Origin: Aquanectria penicillioides
Taxonomy: Eukaryota; Ascomycota; Sordariomycetes; Hypocreales; Nectriaceae
Reading direction: 5' to 3'
DNA: 64,000 bases
NCBI GenBank assembly: GCA_003415625.1
Contig: PYIU01000001.1
Span: 6,264,210 to 6,328,209 of the forward strand
Numbering within the stretch: the stretch's first letter is position 1; each line of letters starts with the position of its first letter. Below are positions 33,995-45,628 of the stretch, one piece after another. A model generated the notes under the pieces. It was given only the letters and a program-made list of their open reading frames with translations. It searched no databases and was not told where the DNA came from. The translations under genes were made by a program, and so were the position numbers.

Positions 33995-35671
33995 ATGGCT
34001 GCTCTTGAACCAACGTCCGGGATCGTGGAGGTGCCACAGGCCAAACAGCTCCTGATGCTCCCCGCCGAGATAATCACCTCAATATGCCAATACCTTCCTA
34101 ATAGAACCATCAAGCAATTGCGCCTAACATGTTCGGCCCTCGCAAATATGGCCACGCTCCGCCTGGACCGCGTCTTTCTGTCGGCAAACCCGCTCAATGT
34201 CGAAGTGTTCCTGGCTATTGCAAATCACGACGTCTACCGCGAGCAAATTGTTGAGATTATCTGGGATGAAGCCTTGCTCGCCGAGCGCTGTGAGATTGTC
34301 GACGAAGACACAATCTCGTTTTATTCAACACCACACGGGGGCGTTGACACCGCAGAGGACTCGATGGAGAGTGCCTTCTGCAAAGTCAGGTCTGACAATC
34401 TCCAGCTGTTGGCTCATCTCAAGGCCGGCTACGGGCGGCGGCCTGCCCCGGCCACCGACTTGGAGTCGGATTCGGACAACCAGTCCCCGAAATCCATTTA
34501 CTCCGCCCTGCAGGATCAAGAGCTTGATCTAAACGCATCGCTGGAATACTATCAAAAGCTGCTCAAGGACCAGAGAGATGTAATGAGGTCGAGCACGCAC
34601 ATACAAGCCCTAGAGACTGGGCTCGATCGCTTCCCCGCTTTGCGAAGAATCACCATCACGTCTGCCGCACATTGGCGGTTATTCCAGCCGCTGTACGAGA
34701 CGCCCATGATCCGGTCATTCCCCGCCGGTTTCAACTACCCACTACCTCTTGGCTGGCCGACCACAGCGCAATGGCCGTGGACCTTGCCCTACTCGCAGGG
34801 TGGCCAAGAGTGGCTTGAGGATGGGCTATGGCAAGCGCGCATGCCCGATCCACCAGACTTCGTTTTCAGATATACCGGCTTCCGAACTGTAATGCGTGTT
34901 TTGACTCGACACAAGAATGCAAGGAGGGTTACAGAAGTACGTATCGATGCCAACCAGCTTGAGTCGGGCATCAACATCCGCGTCTTTGATAAACCATATT
35001 CCGACTACAAGAACTTTGCAGCAGTTCTCGCCAACCCTACGTGTCGGTATCTGCATCTTGACCTCCTTGTTGGAGGGCAGAACAGACTGAATTGGCGTAG
35101 TCTGCGCAGCGGGCTACTGGGCAAGGCTCTGGCTGGAGCTGCAGGCGGCAAAGGTCTTGAGCACTTGAGCCTGAGGGCAAGCGAAGTCCCCAGCGGTAAC
35201 CCGCGTTTTCAAAAGAGACATCACGTCCCGCTGCGGACGATATTTCCACCTGGGAGCTTGTTGAGACTACGGCATTTTGGCTTTTCCCGGTTCTACGTGA
35301 AACAACCTGATCTCATGGAGCTTCTGGCGACACTGCCTAACACGCTACGGACCATCGAACTGAGCTTTCTTGTGTTCCTTGAAGGCAGCCACAGACAGAT
35401 GCTGATTGAAATGAAAGATACCTTGGGGTGGCATCTCCGCGAAACAAGACCACGAGTTAGCATTGGGCTTCATCCAGTTGGCATGCACCCTGAGATAGAT
35501 GGGCTAGCAACGTGGGTTGACAAAGAAGTGAATGAATTCCTGTACAATGACGGACCAAATCCTTTCCATGACGATTCGCGGCAAGATATTACGACTGCCT
35601 TTGGAGTTACGAGAGACAGCTTTGATCCAAACTATGAGCGCTCCCCGAGTGAACTACGGCGGATACCATAG
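33995..35671 (+). CDS. F-box protein
   Basis: F-box proteins are substrate receptors of SCF ubiquitin ligases. The single-exon frame starts at the ATG at 33995 (CACCATGGCT context; MAALEPTSGIVEVPQ) and gives 558 aa; the frame has no earlier ATG. The F-box is at about residues 18-60: LLMLPAEIITSICQYLPNRT then IKQLRLTCSALANMATLRLD. The remainder matches the general pattern of large Sordariomycete F-box families, with LRR-like hydrophobic stretches near the end (LRHFGFSRFYVKQPDLMELL, LRTIELSFLVFLEGS). The substrate is unknown. It has no operon-like partner; the next gene, CYP505, converges on it across about 360 bp. Confidence 0.8.
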   Translation: MAALEPTSGIVEVPQAKQLLMLPAEIITSICQYLPNRTIKQLRLTCSALANMATLRLDRVFLSANPLNVEVFLAIANHDVYREQIVEIIWDEALLAERCEIVDEDTISFYSTPHGGVDTAEDSMESAFCKVRSDNLQLLAHLKAGYGRRPAPATDLESDSDNQSPKSIYSALQDQELDLNASLEYYQKLLKDQRDVMRSSTHIQALETGLDRFPALRRITITSAAHWRLFQPLYETPMIRSFPAGFNYPLPLGWPTTAQWPWTLPYSQGGQEWLEDGLWQARMPDPPDFVFRYTGFRTVMRVLTRHKNARRVTEVRIDANQLESGINIRVFDKPYSDYKNFAAVLANPTCRYLHLDLLVGGQNRLNWRSLRSGLLGKALAGAAGGKGLEHLSLRASEVPSGNPRFQKRHHVPLRTIFPPGSLLRLRHFGFSRFYVKQPDLMELLATLPNTLRTIELSFLVFLEGSHRQMLIEMKDTLGWHLRETRPRVSIGLHPVGMHPEIDGLATWVDKEVNEFLYNDGPNPFHDDSRQDITTAFGVTRDSFDPNYERSPSELRRIP

Positions 35672-36027
35672 AGAACCGGTGTTAGATTGATTGGAGTCTG
35701 GCTTGATGATGGGGACTTTCTGTTGAATTAAAATATCTGGACTTCAACGTCCTTGCGCACATTGTTCCATGAGCTTATGTATCAGTGCATGATTCACGCA
35801 GACCGGTCTAAATAGACAACAATGAACAATAAGAGTAGTCATTCACTTTTTTTCTTTTTTCTTTTAAAAGGTGGGATCCAAACATGCGCAAGCTACAAGG
35901 TGAATTGATATGTAAGTATCCAACTAACTAGGCCAGACAACCTATGATCCTAACCATTGTCCCATTATAATCCTCATCGTTCCTGTCATAATTCGTAGAT
36001 GGAAAATCAAGCAAACGCGCATGCTTT
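35672..36027. other. Short convergent intergenic region
   Basis: About 360 bp between the F-box and CYP505 stop codons, presumably both 3' untranslated regions. A T-rich stretch (about 35848-35867) is present. Confidence 0.45.
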
Positions 36028-39000
36028 TTAATCAAACACATCCGTAGCGAAGCGCTCGTTTCGGTGCTTGTCAAACCACTCCCTCGCCTGCTCCTGGCTG
36101 ACCTCCTCACCCTTGTTCTCCTTATTCCACTCCTGCGCGAGGCGCACGCAGACGTCCTCGATGGCCCTGCCGACCTCGCGGCTGCCGCAGATGTACACCT
36201 TGGCGCCCTGGTCCCACAGGGGAAGACGTCGGCGCGGTCGTGGTACAGGCGGTCCTGGACGTACTTGCAGCCCTGCGACTTGTCCGTGGCGCGCGAGTAT
36301 GCCCGGCGCACCTCGACGGCGCTGAGCTTCTCCCAGCGGGCGAAGTCGTCCTTGTAGAGGTCGTCGACCTCCGGGTCGCGGCAGCCGTAGAAGATCAGGG
36401 CCGGGGCCAAGTTGCGGCCGGCGGCGAGCATGGCGGCGCGCTCCTGGGCGAAGCCGCGGAAGGGGGCGAGGCCGCTGCCGGCCGCGATGCAGATGATGGG
36501 CGTGTTCTCGGCGTCGCGGGGCAGATGGAAGGCGGCGGTGGATGGCCGGACCGTGACGTGGAGCTTCTCGCCGGGGGAGAGCTCGGAGAGGAAGTTGGTT
36601 GCGACGCCGACGTGGCGGCCCTGGCCGGAGAGCGAAGGGGCGTCCAGAAGGGAGTAGGTGAGGGTCAGCTTGGATGGGTCGGCAAGAGGAGATGATGAGA
36701 TGGAGCTGTAAGAGTTAGCAGCTTGTCCTGTCTATATCAAAGATGATATAACTCACTATTGTCGGACTCTCATCGGAGGCAACATGGCTAGGTAGGAGCC
36801 AATGGGGAGCGCAACCGAGGTGAATCGTTCCAGGAGCTCCAGAACGGAGACCTTCTTGGCAACGATGCTATCCTGGTACTCGTCTCCAGAGAGCTTCTCG
36901 AGTTGCTCGATAGTTTTCTTATCTTCAGTGGCCTCGGCCAGTGCCAGGATGTTCTATGTTCAGTTAGTCGGAGTGTTCTTTTCCTGTTAGTTTTGAGGAT
37001 TGAACTAAGCGCTTACCCTCTTGGTGGCAGGCTGAGAGAGTTCGACATATGCGCTCAAGACATCCCAGGCGGAGATTGGGGTGTTGGTGGGCAGCGACGT
37101 CGGTCGGTCGGATTGGATCTTCAGGGCGGCGTCCCAGACCAGCTCAAAGCGACGGAAGACACGAGAAACGGTGGCCCTGGGGTTCATCGGCAAAACGGCG
37201 AGGTAGTCTCCGGCCTTGTAAGTCATACCTGTGGGGAGCTGGATCTCAATGTGGTTCTTAGGGGGGCCAGAGGCGGTCAGAGTCTTGGTCGAGACAACCA
37301 AGGCCTCTTCGACGTCCTGGCGGAGAGTTGCCTTTCGAGGGGTAGACACCTCGACAGTGATGCCGACCTGGACACCGGTGGTGTCGGTGGTGTCACTTGT
37401 ACCATACTTCTCCTTGAGAGCGGGCCACAGGGTCTCGTCCTCCCAAGCCTCAAAGTCGCTAAACATGTCGCTGCTGGCCGCGTCGGCGCTGCCCATGCCG
37501 ACCAGGCGAGTGCCGCCCAGCTTCTCAAGCGTGGCGTCGACGAGCTTAGGAACGCGGTGGAAGGTCTGAATCCAGTCGTGGTGACCGCAGGCGAAGACGG
37601 CATAGTCGACCTTATCCATCTCGCTACCCGTCAGGTTCTCGATCCAGTTCACAAAGTGAGTTGCGTTCGATGGCGGCTGGCCCTCGTATGAGGCAGTGAT
37701 GATAACAACGGGGCGATCTTGGGGCAGGTTCTGCTTCGCGTCGTCGAGAGGGCTGATGTTAGTGGCAGAGAAGCCATGGGTGGGAGCATCAGAAGCCAAT
37801 CGCTGAGCCAAGGCTTCGCAGGTGCCACTGTTCGATCCGTAGTAAATAGCCAGGGGTTTTCCGGGAGCGGCGTTTGAAGGCTCATCAGTCGTGTGCTTCT
37901 TAGCGGCCGCCTTTGTATGGGTGGCCTTTCCGGCAAGTCGCTGCTCCAACTCGGTGGCGGTCATTCCATGGCGGAGACTTGCTCGCATGTCAAAATGATC
38001 GGGCTTGAGGGTGAGGGTCTCCTTGATCTGAAGTTGGTAGTTGGGGTCGTTCATGGTGAAGTTGAAGTTTTGGAAGAGCATGGCCATGGCCAGAACAGCC
38101 TCCTGCCAGGCGAACGGCCGTCCAATACATGCTCGCTTGCCATTTCCAAAGGGCTTCCAGCAGTTGGGGAATTCCTGGTTGAGGCGAGCAAAGTTGTCGT
38201 CAGTCATGCGCTCAGGCTTGAATTCGTTCGCGTCGTCTCCGTAGACTACGGGGTCCAGGTGAGCCCTGCTGACGAGGGCGCTGACGACCTCGCCCTTTTG
38301 AACCAGATACTTGCCGCCAAGTACAGTATCCTGGAGCGCTTCTACACCGAAGGCGCCGATGGTGGAGCGGAGGCGCAAGGCCTCACGGAGCACAGCGTTG
38401 ATGTAGGGGAACTTGTTAAGGTGGTCCACCGTGATGGCATCGCCGCCCAAGACTTGGTCAACTTCTTCTTGGACCTTTTGGTACTCGGCCGGGTGCTTGA
38501 GCAAAAGGTAAAAAGCAAATGAGAGCAAGCCGGAAGTGGTCTCATGTCCAGCGATTAGGAAGGTGATCAGCTGGTTCGTAATGTTGTCGTCAGAAAGCTT
38601 CTCGCCAGTCTGAGGATCAACACCCTCAAGCATAGCCGCGAGCAAGTCCTTTCTGTCGCTAGGGTTCTGCTTTCTTGACTCGACAACCTCGTCGGCTGTG
38701 TTCTTCATAATGCCAATGTCAGCGGCAAACTTTTCGTTGGCGGCCCGGAACAAGAAGCTGGGTGCAATGGCGGGGCGTCGTTGCTTGTTGCCACACTCAA
38801 CAAGGAAATCGCCCATGGCCTGGACAAATGGATGCATATCCTCACGGTAAAAGGAGTTGAAGCGGAAGTCCATGGCACACAGGGCCAGTGTGTCGAGGGC
38901 TAGGCGAGTGAAGTCGTCGGCGACATGAATCGGGGTGTGGGGGCCATGGCGAGCAAACTTCATGCAAAGCTGAGTGGCGATGTCGTGCATATCAGAGAAC

Positions 39001-39402
39001 ATGCCGCGAATTGGGAGAGGGCCGAAAGCTGGGATGAGAATTCGGTGAGCCTTGCCCCAATTGGGCTCGTCATTGTATGCCTAAGAAAGGAAGAATTAGA
39101 TGTTGCATGCTGCGGGGTGACACAGTGGAACTTACAGTGAAAAGACCATCATGGACACCTTCTCTGACAACGCCAAGCACAGTCTTCAGTGTCTTTTGAA
39201 AGCGCTTCTCGTCACAAACTTCATTGACAAGGGCGTTGGATGAGACCATGATTACTGACTTGGTGCCGAACCGGACTCTGTAGATGGAGCCATATGTGTC
39301 GGCGAGTCGCAAGAGGTCGTTCATGGGGCTGGTGGTGAACTCGCCAATGTGGCCGAGGAGGGGAAGTCCTCGAGGCTCGGGAATTGGGACGAGATCTGCC
39401 AT
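36028..39402 (-). CDS. Self-sufficient cytochrome P450-reductase fusion (CYP505 / P450foxy type), with a 1-base frameshift
   Basis: CYP505 enzymes hydroxylate fatty acids near the omega end using a fused NADPH reductase. Exons 39402-39136, 39080-37017, 36953-36757 and 36705-36028 give about 1068 aa once one base is restored. Seen in order: proline-rich start MADLVPIPEPRGLPLLGHIG, I-helix FLIAGHETTSG, ExxR in VLREALRLR, heme-ligand loop FGNGKRACIGRPFAWQEA, flavodoxin FMN loop YYGSNSGTCEALAQRL, FAD contact RQYSISSSPL, and NADPH-binding CIAAGSGLAPFRGF. The C-terminus is RFATDVFD. There is no membrane anchor, as in P450foxy and bacterial BM3. The frame breaks at the G run 36219-36222: minus strand TTC CCC TGT should read TTC CCC CTG TGG to give VFPLWDQGAKVYICGS. 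Confidence 0.93.
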
Positions 39403-39670
39403 GATGTCTGAGATGGATGACTGATGAGATAGAATGTAGTGGATGGGAACTCGAGAGATGAAGAGGGGGGGGCTTTGCCGTCGTCTTTATCAAGGTTGAA
39501 GGAACTCTGTGGCTTTCAAGGTGAGGAGATGCAGCCAATCACTTCAGGCATGTGAAAAGGGTCTTTGCAGGGTGGTACTGCAGGTCTGAGCCCCTATTGT
39601 TATGTGTTTCGAGACGGGCGGTGTAAGCTCGTATGAGGGGTTCCCAAGGTTTAGTTTGAGGTGGGAACTC

Positions 39671-39718
39671 AGCGATGAGGTTGAGAATGAGGTTGAGAAT
39701 GAGAATGAGAATGAGGAG
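39671..39718. repeat. GAGAATGA-type short tandem repeats
   Basis: Repeated GAGAATGAG/GTTGAGAATGAG units about 270-320 bp upstream of the CYP505 start codon, in the presumed promoter. Confidence 0.65.
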
Positions 39719-40269
39719 TTGATTTGATAGCTTGGGAGAGGCGAGATGTGAGGAGGTGGTTGTGGTGGGTTTATTATGGGTTGGATGGAAGGAAGGAATG
39801 CAAAACAGGCTAATTGAGATGAGGAGAATGTCTTTGTTCTTCCAGGAGCAACTAACATAGCTAGATGCCGGACATCTCTTATATTAATTCATTCCCCCTC
39901 GTCATGATGGATGGAATTAGAATTTTCGCTTTCGCATGGCCCTGGTTGCAGCCCCGCCGGCGTCACATCCAAGATGGCGCCCGAGATCCACGCAAGCCAC
40001 CGCCGACGGAGCGAGAAGATGGCCCGCCGGGGATGGTTGGTCCGCACGGCAGCAGCCGGCCGTCCTCACCGTTGGCCAGCGAGCTTGAGCCCCGTTGTTC
40101 ATATGAAACAGGCTGAGTTTGACCGGCGGCAGCACGGGAGTCTGGTACGAAAACAGGGCCCCGTCGGGGTCGTCCAAGAATGCGATCCCGGCAGCCAATG
40201 GCGGCGCCTCCATTTGATTACCGGTCGATCACTTGCAGGGCTCCGGGGGGGGGGGCCACACAATGCCGC

Positions 40270-40307
40270 AGGGTGCTCCAGGGTGCTCCGGGGTGCTTCA
40301 AGGTGCC
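40270..40307. repeat. GGGTGCTCC tandem repeat
   Basis: Three to four near-perfect 10-bp copies (AGGGTGCTCC, AGGGTGCTCC, GGGGTGCTTC, AAGGTGCC) in the CYP505/VOC intergenic region. Confidence 0.65.
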
Positions 40308-40919
40308 ACGGGAGGCGCTCCTTTGCCTCTGCAGTGGAGACAAGACGGAGCCCGCGGGGCTCGGTGGACGGGTTTCGCTCTCGGCTGGGAAGCTTGAGGC
40401 GCCGATGCGCGAGGGCGCAGCGGCGCGAAGGCACACAACAGCGCGCACAAAGGACTCCGCCTTCACAGCATCAGAGCCAGAGAGGGACGATTGTTCCCAA
40501 CAAGCAAGCTCTTATCTCGACCGCTTACCAACGACGTAACCCAGCACGGAGACGCTCTACTCCAATAATACACACACGTCGGCGACTACAGCGCCGACAC
40601 TCCGGTCAAGGAACGGATTTGCCATGCCCCTTCTTCTCGAAGCCCGATCGATGTGAACCATCGCCACGTCCATTGCGGCATAAGTATACGTCATCTCCCC
40701 AGACATTTTCTCACCCACGAGCCGAGGCAACTTGGCGTAGCCCATGGCGGACCCACAGAAAATTGTCGCTAGCCCCGAACTGCGTCGTTTTCAAATCTCC
40801 ATGAAGACGCCATGCCCCAGCCAGCAATTGCATTTCTACTAAAATCCGGCTGCAAACCATTCCCGCTCTCTAGTCGAACTCGCCCTCCCATCAAACCCGC
40901 AATCGTCCAGCCATCAAAC

Positions 40920-41324
40920 ATGGCGTCGCCAATAGCAACTGCACACCTCCGTGTCGCAAGACCCACTAACAATACCAAGGCTCTGCTTAAATTCTACTGC
41001 GAAGGGCTTGGCTTCAAAAAGATTGGCGAGTTTCAGGGTCATGATGGCTTCGACGGTGTAATGCTAGGACACAGCGGTGCAGGATATCACTTGGAATTCA
41101 CGACGAAACACGGGCACGATGCCGGGATAGCGCCCACGCAGGACAATCTTTTGATCTTCTATCTGCCGGACAAGGCAGACTACGACGAGGCCGTATCAGC
41201 CATGGAGAAAGCAGCGGGACCTGCCGTAGCAAGTTTCAACCCTTACTGGGATGCCTGCGGGAAGACATTCGAAGACTCGGACGGATATAGGGTCGTCCTC
41301 GCATGTATGAAGTGGACTCTGTAG
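40920..41324 (+). CDS. Small VOC (glyoxalase/bleomycin-resistance fold) protein
   Basis: 134 aa from the ATG at 40920 (MASPIATAHLRVARPTNNTK). Upstream codons in the same frame include no clear start with a better match to the fold. The beta-alpha-beta-beta-beta pattern of the vicinal-oxygen-chelate family is visible: AHLRVARPT...LLKFYCEGLGFKKIGEFQGH, YHLEFTTKHGH, LLIFYLPDKADYDEAV, NPYWDACGKTFEDSDGYRVV. One VOC half-module pair suggests a homodimer, and the NPYWD...FEDSDGYRVVL end is typical of the YycE-like subgroup. The substrate is unknown; metal-ligand residues cannot be assigned without a structure model. It is divergent from CYP505. Confidence 0.8.
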   Translation: MASPIATAHLRVARPTNNTKALLKFYCEGLGFKKIGEFQGHDGFDGVMLGHSGAGYHLEFTTKHGHDAGIAPTQDNLLIFYLPDKADYDEAVSAMEKAAGPAVASFNPYWDACGKTFEDSDGYRVVLACMKWTL

Positions 41325-44182
41325 CATCTGCAACCGCAAATTCCAAGTCAGGAAGCTTCGGCGGGACCGCGAGCATGTAGCAGATCCATCTCCATCTCGG
41401 ATTGGATGGCCACTTAAACCTCGAACCCAGTCGTTACATGCGGATCAACCTTCCGGATCAACGTTGCAACCCGGGTTAACTCTGCCGACTTCGATAGATT
41501 CGCACATGGAGCCGGCAGATATCATCCTTGCCATGCCACTACCAAATAGATACCACGGCTCGATCCAAAGTCGTCTCTCAGCCTGGTCAGCTCTTCGCAT
41601 GCCGCCCACCAGTGCTCAGTGGTGTTTGCAAGGCGCTCCTGGGTCATCACACATGACAAATTGGTTGACAGGAACATGTCCCCGGTTACGCGTTTCATGG
41701 GATCATTCTCATGTTAACACAGCGATAATTCAAAGCACAGTATCCATGTGGAACATTGGCGTGGCTTATAGAAATTTGATGTTGGCGAGGTTTTCATACC
41801 TATCCAACCTGCCAAGTCTCATCAGGTCCATTGGGCGATTGTCTTATCTCACGCTATCTCATCCTCCCGATCCCTTCAAGTCTTATAACTGCCGAGGACT
41901 CCTGCTTGCAACATGACTCGGAGCATCATCCGACTGGTCGGTCCATTCAACATGACAACGCGCGTTGAAGTATTCAGACCCCACATCAACAGGATTCTTT
42001 GGCAGGCTGCGTAACCTGTTCTGTTCATGTTCATCAATGTTACCACTACTTCTCATTCTGTTTCAAGCCAAATCGCTCATAGGCGGAGAGTCGGAAGTAT
42101 CACTCGCCGATGCTTTCGTCATCATCAAGGCCAAGTCTAAGCCTCTTGCAAGAAAGCACAGCCATTCATGTCTACTAAATGCTGTCTCCTCTCATTGACT
42201 GGTGGACGGTATTTTTTTCCTTGATTCCAACTCATGCTCCTTGGCACGCTACGTTGTGGATCTGGACTGTATACCATAGTCATAGACAGCGCAGTCTGCG
42301 AGTGGTCATTTCGGCTCTCACAGCTTTCATGATGCGAAAGCCACCTAGACTAATAACCCCGCAATTTGGTATGCATCTCGACCCCAGATTTTGCGATATG
42401 CGGCTGAACGCGAACTTTGGGGGTGGGTTCCCCAAACGGTCACCAATCATGCTCGCTTCACCCAAGCGAATCGCAGAAGATTATTTTTCCGTCAATAGGA
42501 CAACGGAGTATGGCATTTCTTGGCCAAAAGAGACGACGGCAGTGTCGCTAGCTGAACGTCTTACAAAGGTTCGACTGTAGAGTGAGGCCAGTCACAACAC
42601 ATCAGGCCAGTGTCTAGACATTCGGGCATTGCACCATAGCCAAGGGCAATCCTCCCTGTGAGCCGCAAGGCAGAATAGAATATTCATGACAAGTATATCA
42701 AGATTACGTTGTGTATTCATTAGGAAGCATTTGAATCTTCACGGTGTTCTTACTATGTTGTTGAGCTCTAGTAGTACTATACTATGTTCTAATGTTGTGT
42801 GTCCGTCCTCTTTCTCTATTCCTACCTTGGATGGCTTCGTAAATGGCACTTGGGGTAGTGGGTCGAAGCGAACATCACCTCAGGGCCCTGTTGTTGTGCA
42901 GCCAAGACCGGATACGACTGGACATTCTAGGAAGCATGGGTGTGCCCCCAATCGTGGGACAACACCATGGCTGATCAAGGACCTCTGCGAAACCTCACAT
43001 CAAATGAGACGAGGATACATTGGCTCGTGCGACACCTATTCGCAAACAGAAACCAGCTCCTCCCGTACCGTCGGGAATCAATCCATCACGAACTATAATA
43101 GTGAAGCTATAAGGAAAACGCATGGTCAGGCAGCAGACAAGCAGAAACCGGACATGGAATTTGTCCTCTGGCGGGATGACCTCGCCATGAATCCTAGCCG
43201 ATTGGCTTGGCGGGAAAATATGGTCCGTCTGTCAGCTGGCTTCCTGCAGGAACAGTACGGTATCGGTGTATCACCTTTAATAGGAATGACCAATGCGAGA
43301 TGTGCTGGAGGCTGAGTATGGAAAGTAGCATTCCGCTGTAAAACCACACAGACACACACGGCACCCCTGTTAGTTACCTATGGGATGGCCAAAGGAAAAA
43401 AAAAGACCCCAAGCCCGTCAAGCCACCGTTTTTTCTGTCCTCGGCCACAAAGTTAAAGGGAGAAGTATAAATCGTGTAAAATGAAGAAACGGGAGGTGAA
43501 ACGGTTTTGGAGACCAGGGTTCCCCAGTATATGGGAAAGCAAGCGTAAATTTACCCCTTTTCCTTAGCCAAAGCATAACGGAACAGGCGGATTGGAAATG
43601 CACCCAATTTCTCCCAAGTCATGGTGCCCAAGTTCCAATCTTTTCAGCTACACACACGACAGCGTGTTGGAAAATGCCAAGAGCTCCATGATACCGTATT
43701 TTCCGAGAGAAGCACATGCCTAGCCGAGCCATTGGGCAAGTGAAGACTCCAAGGATTAAACACGCGACTTGCAAAGAGACTTTTGGCCGACTTTGGACAG
43801 CCAACCCCCAACCGACCACCTCTGAGCAGCGAGCGGTCCCCGCACCATCTCCGCTCCCAATGCTTCCCCGGATCGCGTCCCCCCTCCACTTTGATTTCGG
43901 AGCGTAATTTTCCACCCACTCCGAGCCCGCCGTCGCCACAGCTAATGCGCCTACCCCAGGGACAACGGCCTCCTTCATAGTTACGGAGTTGGAGTGTTCA
44001 TGAGATGCGGTACAGATTTGCGCTGTTGGAGATCCTTGCCCGCGTTGCGTGAAGGGGAGGAGAAGAAAGAAAAAAAATCAATATATATATCACAATGGTT
44101 TGCGCACGTTCATGTCCGTCTGCTAGGTGATCTCCATCCCGATCCTCATCCCCCTGCCTGCCTCTAATCGCCTTCATCCATC
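41325..44182. other. Gene-free region between the VOC-fold gene and the GH28 gene
   Basis: About 2.9 kb. Two uninterrupted frames start with ATG, at 42179 (133 aa) and 42686 (209 aa), but neither shows a recognisable domain, clear codon bias or plausible partners, so they are not called as genes. The last 200 bp are C/T-rich leader sequence of the GH28 gene. Confidence 0.45.
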
Positions 44183-45628
44183 ATGGTGTCCGCCAAGTTG
44201 CTGTCGCTGTCTCTGCTGAGCTACCTGTCGTCGGCCGTCTACGCCAAGACGTGCATCGTTCCCGCGACTAACGGTACCGGCTCAGACGCCGCCGCCATCC
44301 AGAAGGTCTTTGCCGAATGCGCCAAGGACTCGACCATCTTGTTCCAGAAGGGCTACGAGTACAATGTCTTTGAGCCCATCACCGCGACCAACCTGTCCAA
44401 CGTCATCATCTCCGTGCAGGGAAACCTTAACCTGCCTCAGAACATCACCGCCGTCCAGAAGATTGTCAAGGATGGCGGAGGTTCCGTTTACTGGTTCGAA
44501 TTGAAGGGAACCAATGTCCAGTACGTCGGTACTAACGACGTAAGATTTCTCCTCTCACAGCCTCAATTGTTCATATATACTAATTCGACTAGATCACCAC
44601 GGGATGGATCCGATCCTATGGCCAGCAGTGGTGGGATGCTAACCCAGCCGGATCCACCGGTCTTGCCAACCGCCCTCACCTGATGCGCTTCCAGGTCACC
44701 AATGGCGCTCTCAAGCACTTCAAGTCTTGGAAACCCATTGGCTGGAACGTTGCTGTCAAGGGTTCCAACATTGCCATCTCCCACGGCATTGTTGATGCTG
44801 TTTCCGAGACCGGCAGCTTCCCCTTCAACACTGACGGCTTTGGAATTGCCGCAACCAACGTCACCGTCACCGACTGCGTCATCTACAATGGTGACGATGC
44901 CATTGCCATCACCGATGGTGCCCACAACGTTTTGGTCCAGCGCAGCACTGTCGGATACCAAACCCACGGTCTCAGCATTGGATCTCTTGGTTCCGATTAC
45001 ACCAAGTATGTCAACGTCACTGACATCAAGTTCAACGACATCACCTTTGCTGGTGGCTTGTACGCTTCCCGACTCAAGTCGTGGACCGGTGGACAGGTGC
45101 GCCTATATTTCATCCTCTACTTGATAGATATACTAACAGCGCTCCAGGGTCTTGTCAAGAACGTCGAGTGGAGCAACATCCGTCTCTTCAACGTAACCTT
45201 CCCAATCTTCATCACCCAGACTTACTGGGACCAGAACAAGGCCACCAGCGATCGACCTACCAACCAATCCGTTGCCATGGAGAACTTCACCTGGGATAAC
45301 TGGAGGGGTTCCATCAACTCTTACCAGCCAGGAGATGGCTCATGCGCCTCCGATGTGAGCATCAAACTTCTTCCCAAAATATCTGTTCATCTCTAACAAG
45401 AAGCAGCCCTGCTGGTACGATGTCGGTCTTCCCAACCTCAAGCACAACGAGGCCATCATCCTCGAGTGCTACGACGAGAAGTCGTGCCAGAACTTCAAGT
45501 TCAACGACGTTCGAATTTACGCCCAGGATTTGAGCACTCCCACCGTCATCTGCATGAATGCCCAGGCGAGCTTGAACCCTGAGATGGGCATTTCATGCCG
45601 CAACGGAACATATGTGCCTCTTTACTAA
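44183..45628 (+). CDS. Secreted GH28 glycoside hydrolase (polygalacturonase type)
   Basis: GH28 enzymes cleave galacturonic-acid linkages in pectin. Exons 44183-44539, 44593-45096, 45148-45354 and 45407-45628 encode about 429 aa. A signal peptide of about 21 residues ([21 protein letters not shown]) precedes the right-handed beta-helix. Catalytic-region motifs are NTDG at 198-201, DD at 220-221, THGLSIGS with His244, and RLK at 279-281. The usual family motifs are NTD, DD, HG and RIK. Here the DDC seen in many endo-polygalacturonases is DDA, which leans toward an exo-acting or rhamnogalacturonan-type branch. Several N-glycosylation sequons (NGT, NVT, NQS) fit secretion. It is flanked by gene-free DNA rather than other pectinases. 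Confidence 0.9.

Larger units (their letters stand above)
39403..40919. promoter_or_regulatory. Divergent region between CYP505 and the VOC-fold gene
   Basis: About 1.5 kb without a supported gene. It contains GAGAAT hexamer repeats (39673-39715) near the P450 start and a short tandem repeat GGGTGCTCC near 40270-40307, next to an 11-12 base G run. Confidence 0.5.

Noticed and set aside
42179..42580. Plus-strand ATG frame of 133 aa
   Set aside because: No recognisable domain, no introns or partners, and unremarkable composition.
42686..43315. Plus-strand ATG frame of 209 aa
   Set aside because: No recognised domain; length alone in a 2.9 kb gap is weak evidence. Transcript data could revive it.
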